Of a DNA stretch of 64,000 bases, positions 61,000-64,000 are shown one piece after another. The stretch's first letter is position 1; every line of letters begins with the position of its first letter. The notes below the pieces were generated by a model. It saw nothing but the letters and a program-made list of their open reading frames with translations. It had not been told where the DNA came from and searched no databases. The translations under genes and the position numbers were made by a program. The DNA comes from an uncultured Christensenellaceae bacterium (GTDB lineage Bacteria > Bacillota > Clostridia > Christensenellales > CAG-314), in NCBI GenBank assembly GCA_910587795.1, contig CAJUNH010000001.1, positions 124,001 to 188,000 of the forward strand, in the 5' to 3' direction.

Positions 61000-62074
61000 C
61001 GTTTGACATATCGTCGAACATACCGCTCTGCATAGCCGCCGTATACGACTTTACATCTATCTTCCAGCCAGTCAGCTTTGCAGCAAGACGCGCGTTTTGA
61101 CCTTCCTTACCTATGGCAAGCGATAATTTTTCGTCGGGTACGATTACTTTGGCTTCTTTATTATCCTCATCTGCTTGCACAATCAAAACTTTTGCAGGAG
61201 ACAAAGCGCGGGCAATATAATCCAATATATCGTTACTCCACGGAATAATATCTATTTTTTCTCCGCCGATTTCCGCAACGATTGCATTAACGCGCACGCC
61301 TCTGTTACCTACGCACGCTCCTACGGCGTCGATTTCCGGATCGGTAGAATACACTGCCATTTTGGTACGGAAGCCAGCTTCGCGGACAATACTTTTTATT
61401 TGTACTATATCAGCGCGAATTTCAGGCACCTCGTTTTCAAACATGCGTTTAATAAACATATAGCTTGCACGTGAAAGCATTACTTGCGTACCGCCTACAC
61501 CGTCTCTAACGCGTTTTACAAGCACCTTAATTCTGTCTCCGGCATAATATTTTTCTCCGGGGATTTGTTCTGCAACGGACAATACGCCTTCCATTTGATT
61601 TTTGCCTATTTCTACGAAGATAGTTCCGTCGTCCTTTACACGAGTAACCACTCCTATAAGTAATTCGTTTTCCTTATCGGCAAATTGACTGAACGTAACG
61701 TCTTTTTCCGCTTGATGTAAGCTGTTCATAATAACTTGTCTGGCATTTTGAGCCGCAATCCGTCCAAAAGTACGCGGATCTATTTCTGCAAGATATTCAT
61801 CACCGATTTTATAGGATTTTTTTACAAGACGGGCGTCTTCCAAGGAAATCTCTTTTTCCGGTGTTTCTACAAGTTCTACAACTTGTTTGCTTATATAAGC
61901 ACGGATAGTAAATTTATCCGGATTAGTTTTAACAATTACGTTTGAAGCTTCGCCGAAATTCTTTTTACAAGCGATTGTAAGCGCTGTTTCAAGCGATTCG
62001 ATAACTTTTTCTTTGCTAATCCCCTTTTCTTTTTCCAATTCGTCTAACGCAAGGAAAAAATCTTTACTTGTCAT
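60986..62074 (-). CDS. nusA: Transcription termination/antitermination protein NusA
   Basis: A 362-residue protein with an N-terminal RNA polymerase-binding domain (FFLALDELEKEKGISKEKVIESLETALTIACKKNFGE), an S1 domain, and KH1/KH2 domains with GVRVNAIVAEIGGEKIDIIPWS and LSLAIGKEGQNARLAAKLTGWKIDVKS. It affects pausing and termination. It starts after rimP with AGGAGG upstream. Length is normal for Firmicutes. Confidence 0.97.
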   Translation of the reverse strand: MTSKDFFLALDELEKEKGISKEKVIESLETALTIACKKNFGEASNVIVKTNPDKFTIRAYISKQVVELVETPEKEISLEDARLVKKSYKIGDEYLAEIDPRTFGRIAAQNARQVIMNSLHQAEKDVTFSQFADKENELLIGVVTRVKDDGTIFVEIGKNQMEGVLSVAEQIPGEKYYAGDRIKVLVKRVRDGVGGTQVMLSRASYMFIKRMFENEVPEIRADIVQIKSIVREAGFRTKMAVYSTDPEIDAVGACVGNRGVRVNAIVAEIGGEKIDIIPWSNDILDYIARALSPAKVLIVQADEDNKEAKVIVPDEKLSLAIGKEGQNARLAAKLTGWKIDVKSYTAAMQSGMFDDMSNDEGD

Positions 62075-62084
62075 TGTAAACCTC

Positions 62085-62543
62085 CTAAAACTCTATGATA
62101 GGCTCTACTTTCGCCGTATCTTTTTTGTTAAATTTAATAGTTTCGCCGTTTTGCAATTTTATGCTGAATGTTTGGCTATCGTAGTCAAATAAAATTCCTT
62201 CATATGATTTTTTATTGTCTAACGGCGTATAAAGTTTTACCAAAATCTTTTTATTTATATTACGTTTGTAGTCCCTTTCCGATTTTAGCGGACGATCAAG
62301 TCCGGGAGAAGAAACGTTTAAAATATATTCGCTTTCTATCGGATCCAGCTTGTCAAGCGGCTCGTCGATAGCGCGATGAAGTCTTTCGCAGTCGTCTATG
62401 GTAACGCCGCCGTCTTTATCGATTACAACGGTTAAATTCATTCCGTCGTATTTCTTTTCGTATAATACTTCCAACACTTCCAAACCGAAACTTTCAGCTA
62501 TCGGTTGAACAAGCGTCATAACTTGTTCGGCCACTTTCCCCAT
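62085..62543 (-). CDS. rimP: Ribosome maturation factor RimP
   Basis: A 152-residue protein with the RimP N-terminal domain (VLYEKKYDGMNLTVVIDKDGGVTIDDCERLHRAIDEPLD, YILNVSSPGLDRPLKSERDY) and a small C-terminal SH3-like barrel. It takes part in 30S assembly. It is the first gene of the rimP-nusA-ylxR-ylxQ-infB-rbfA-nrnA-truB-ribF operon, after a leader of about 195 nt. GGAGG precedes the ATG. Confidence 0.96.
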   Translation of the reverse strand: MGKVAEQVMTLVQPIAESFGLEVLEVLYEKKYDGMNLTVVIDKDGGVTIDDCERLHRAIDEPLDKLDPIESEYILNVSSPGLDRPLKSERDYKRNINKKILVKLYTPLDNKKSYEGILFDYDSQTFSIKLQNGETIKFNKKDTAKVEPIIEF

Positions 62544-62738
62544 AAAACCTCCAAACAGTAAATAGAGAGCGAGGTAACCCCCACTCTCACCATAGTTAGA
62601 TATACTTTGGCGAACCGTTGTAAATAAATACCTTACAACAACAAGCGTGCACGGTGTTACGACAAACGAAGAAATATTAAATTCCCTTGCTATCGTACTA
62701 CGCTATGTCAGCTTACCGTTGACAGTGCATGCTTTTAT
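62544..62738 (-). promoter_or_regulatory. Long 5' leader of the rimP-nusA-infB operon
   Basis: On the minus strand about 195 nt separate the expected transcription start from the rimP ATG. Near the ribosome site the leader has GAGAG and CTCTC arms (62566-62592 region) around a loop with TGGGGGTTACCTCG, and further up TTGTAA and TTTACAA arms. Both suggest structured RNA. No known riboswitch class was recognised. Confidence 0.5.
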
Positions 62739-62744
62739 GTATCT

Positions 62745-62773
62745 ATTATACCACAAGCGTTACAACTTGACAA
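62745..62773 (-). promoter_or_regulatory. Promoter of the rimP-nusA-infB operon
   Basis: On the minus strand TTGTCA (62773-62768), a 17-base spacer and a perfect TATAAT (62750-62745). It drives the long minus-strand operon. Confidence 0.8.
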
Positions 62774-62962
62774 GTATTTCCATAAAATATATTGTATGTA
62801 ATAATTTAACGGTATTGAGCATTTACCGATACAATACTATCCGCTATAAAATAATAAAAATTGAACGCAGCTCTTTAAGCAAGAAGCCTTAGTATTTCAC
62901 ATTTTGACATATTTTCAAAATCATATTTTATAAGCCTATATTATAAAATTTTTATCACGCAG
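62774..62962. other. A/T-rich intergenic region between rimP promoter and PolC-like gene
   Basis: About 190 bases hold no recognisable gene. An A/T-rich hairpin-like run near 62925-62950 lies just downstream of the PolC-like stop but lacks a convincing terminator. No remnant of a polymerase core was seen in any frame. Confidence 0.4.
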
Positions 62963-64000
62963 CTATTTAACGTTATTAGCTATTACAACCATACATCGAG
63001 CGGCAATTTCCGCCCTATCTCCGCAAAAAACAATATTTTTGCATGGAATCTTACACTGACGCGCAACGTCTTCCAGTTTAGAACAATTAGGCTTTTTGCT
63101 AAAAGTACTGTTATCGAACAGCGCGTCCAACATGCCCGTTTGCGAAGTTATATTGTTAGTAAATCTGTATCCTACGGGAGCGGCAAAATAATTGACTAAA
63201 TCCAGTATTTTATTTAAGTTTAAACCTACAAGGTCGCAGTTATAGGTAAATTTATACAAGTCGCTTATAATTTCGCTTATTGTAGGACACAATACTAAAT
63301 CCGCAGCCGAAACGTTGATTTTAGATAAATCATCGTCGTTAACGTCCATTTCGGGATTAATATAAGAAAATAGTCTTTCGGTAATATGCCCGTCGGTAAT
63401 TTTTACTGCGCAGATAGCGTAAATTTTATCCTTGACAACGTTAAATCCGGTAGAATTTACATGCAAAACGACATACTTTTTGCTAGAAAGCAAGGATTTG
63501 CCTATAATTTCGTTCACAAACGACGTCTGGGTAAATTCTTGATAAATGTGCGGCTGCACTACGATGTAGCTGTCAGCAACGGGTTTGTTGTATTCCGTCG
63601 AGCGGTCGATCGGGTCGATTTTACACTTAGATAAATCGTATACCGTCATCTCCAACTGTTCGCTGAAATTATTAAATGCAATTTTTCCGCGTACCACTAC
63701 TTCCATGCTGTCGTATATGTCCATCATTTTTTTCATCTTACGTTCGTTTGCATAGGTGCGTGTTTGAGAAATTGTCTGCGCTTCGCTGTCAGTCTTTCCC
63801 ATTGTATTTTTAATTGTTAATATGTCAGTAATATCTAAACGTACAAATATAATGCAGTTGATAGACCCTCCGGAAGCGTCTGTCAAAGTAAATTTGCACG
63901 TATACATATTGGGGTCTTTTTTAGAGGATTTAAGCGTTTTTCCGCTTACTACACCGCAAATAACGCACGAATCTGTTGCTTTGCGTATGTCAGCTATGTA
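62963..64000 (-). CDS. PolC-like protein lacking the polymerase core (5' end outside window)
   Basis: The frame is open from the right edge of the window to the stop near 62963, giving at least 344 residues; the first internal ATG at 63907 is probably not the real start. It opens with a PolC-like OB fold (GKTLKSSKKDPNMYTCKFTLTDASGGSINCIIF, then VVVRGKIAFNNFSEQLEMTVYDL). An exonuclease-like fold follows (YVVLHVNSTGFNVVKDKIYAICAVKITDG), but the DEDD acidic residues are mostly replaced: the first motif reads VLHVNSTG rather than FDxETTG. The protein then stops without the PolC polymerase core. It occupies the position polC normally takes upstream of rimP. It may be a non-catalytic paralogue, a decayed polC or a split protein. 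Confidence 0.7.
   Translation of the reverse strand, partial: YIADIRKATDSCVICGVVSGKTLKSSKKDPNMYTCKFTLTDASGGSINCIIFVRLDITDILTIKNTMGKTDSEAQTISQTRTYANERKMKKMMDIYDSMEVVVRGKIAFNNFSEQLEMTVYDLSKCKIDPIDRSTEYNKPVADSYIVVQPHIYQEFTQTSFVNEIIGKSLLSSKKYVVLHVNSTGFNVVKDKIYAICAVKITDGHITERLFSYINPEMDVNDDDLSKINVSAADLVLCPTISEIISDLYKFTYNCDLVGLNLNKILDLVNYFAAPVGYRFTNNITSQTGMLDALFDNSTFSKKPNCSKLEDVARQCKIPCKNIVFCGDRAEIAARCMVVIANNVK

Noticed and set aside
62647..62892. Plus-strand 81-codon frame across the rimP promoter
   Set aside because: It overlaps a strong minus-strand promoter and leader, is A/T-driven in composition, and has no ribosome site.
1..64000. CRISPR arrays, prophage, insertion sequences or defence islands
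   Set aside because: No regularly spaced direct repeats, transposase, integrase-phage module or defence genes were seen; the only recombinase is in a housekeeping neighbourhood.

Overview
This 64 kb window is chromosomal housekeeping DNA from a low-GC, endospore-forming Firmicute of the Clostridia type. The evidence is a sporulation gene set (spoIIIAD-AH, spoIVB, spoVAC-AD-AEb, yunB), a T-box leader, sigma-A-like promoters, AGGAGG-type ribosome sites, and gene orders conserved in Clostridia. Placing it in an uncultured gut or anaerobic clade is inference. Protein identities were read by eye from motifs and gene order; no database search was run.

Layout. 1-2716: end of the spoIIIA operon. 2720-13408: a long co-directional block, asp23-family gene, nusB, folD, xseA, xseB, ispA, a roughly 580-nt structured RNA read as OLE RNA, oapA, dxs, argR, recN, spoIVB. 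13423-16511: a membrane protein of unknown function, deoB and a dacF-type carboxypeptidase. 16642-21827: site-2 protease, scpA, scpB, the spoVA genes and yunB. 21838-33006: Phe T-box, pheS, pheT, a U32 peptidase, mutS2, nifS-type cysteine desulfurase, thiI. 33202-35406 (minus): a class A penicillin-binding protein. 35543-47062: miaB, mutS, mutL, miaA, ynbB-type lyase, tyrosine recombinase, hflX, lexA. 47312-52814: mixed small genes (YgjP-like protein, PadR regulator with a membrane domain, 2H phosphoesterase, Nudix, rnhA, tRNA-Trp, GNAT, efp). 52844-62543 (minus): pepP, endonuclease IV-like, ribF, truB, nrnA, rbfA, infB, ylxQ, ylxR, nusA, rimP. 62963-64000 (minus): the C-terminal part of a PolC-like protein that runs off the window.

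Most striking: (1) the large RNA between ispA and dxs, followed by a small membrane protein with a DxxxD motif, matches the known OLE RNA/OapA locus. (2) Several housekeeping enzymes lack residues normally essential: FolD has Leu where the catalytic Lys should be, IspA lacks the segment after its second Asp-rich motif, and the YgjP-like protein has HAxxH instead of HExxH. (3) The protein at the usual polC position ends after an OB fold and a degenerate exonuclease-like domain, with no polymerase core. (4) A near-perfect inverted repeat with 17-bp arms and a 6-bp spacer, plus a related second repeat, lies just upstream of a tyrosine recombinase gene. (5) Three genes (site-2 protease, tyrosine recombinase, lexA) have a -10 hexamer exactly 6 nt before their ATG, which predicts leaderless mRNAs.
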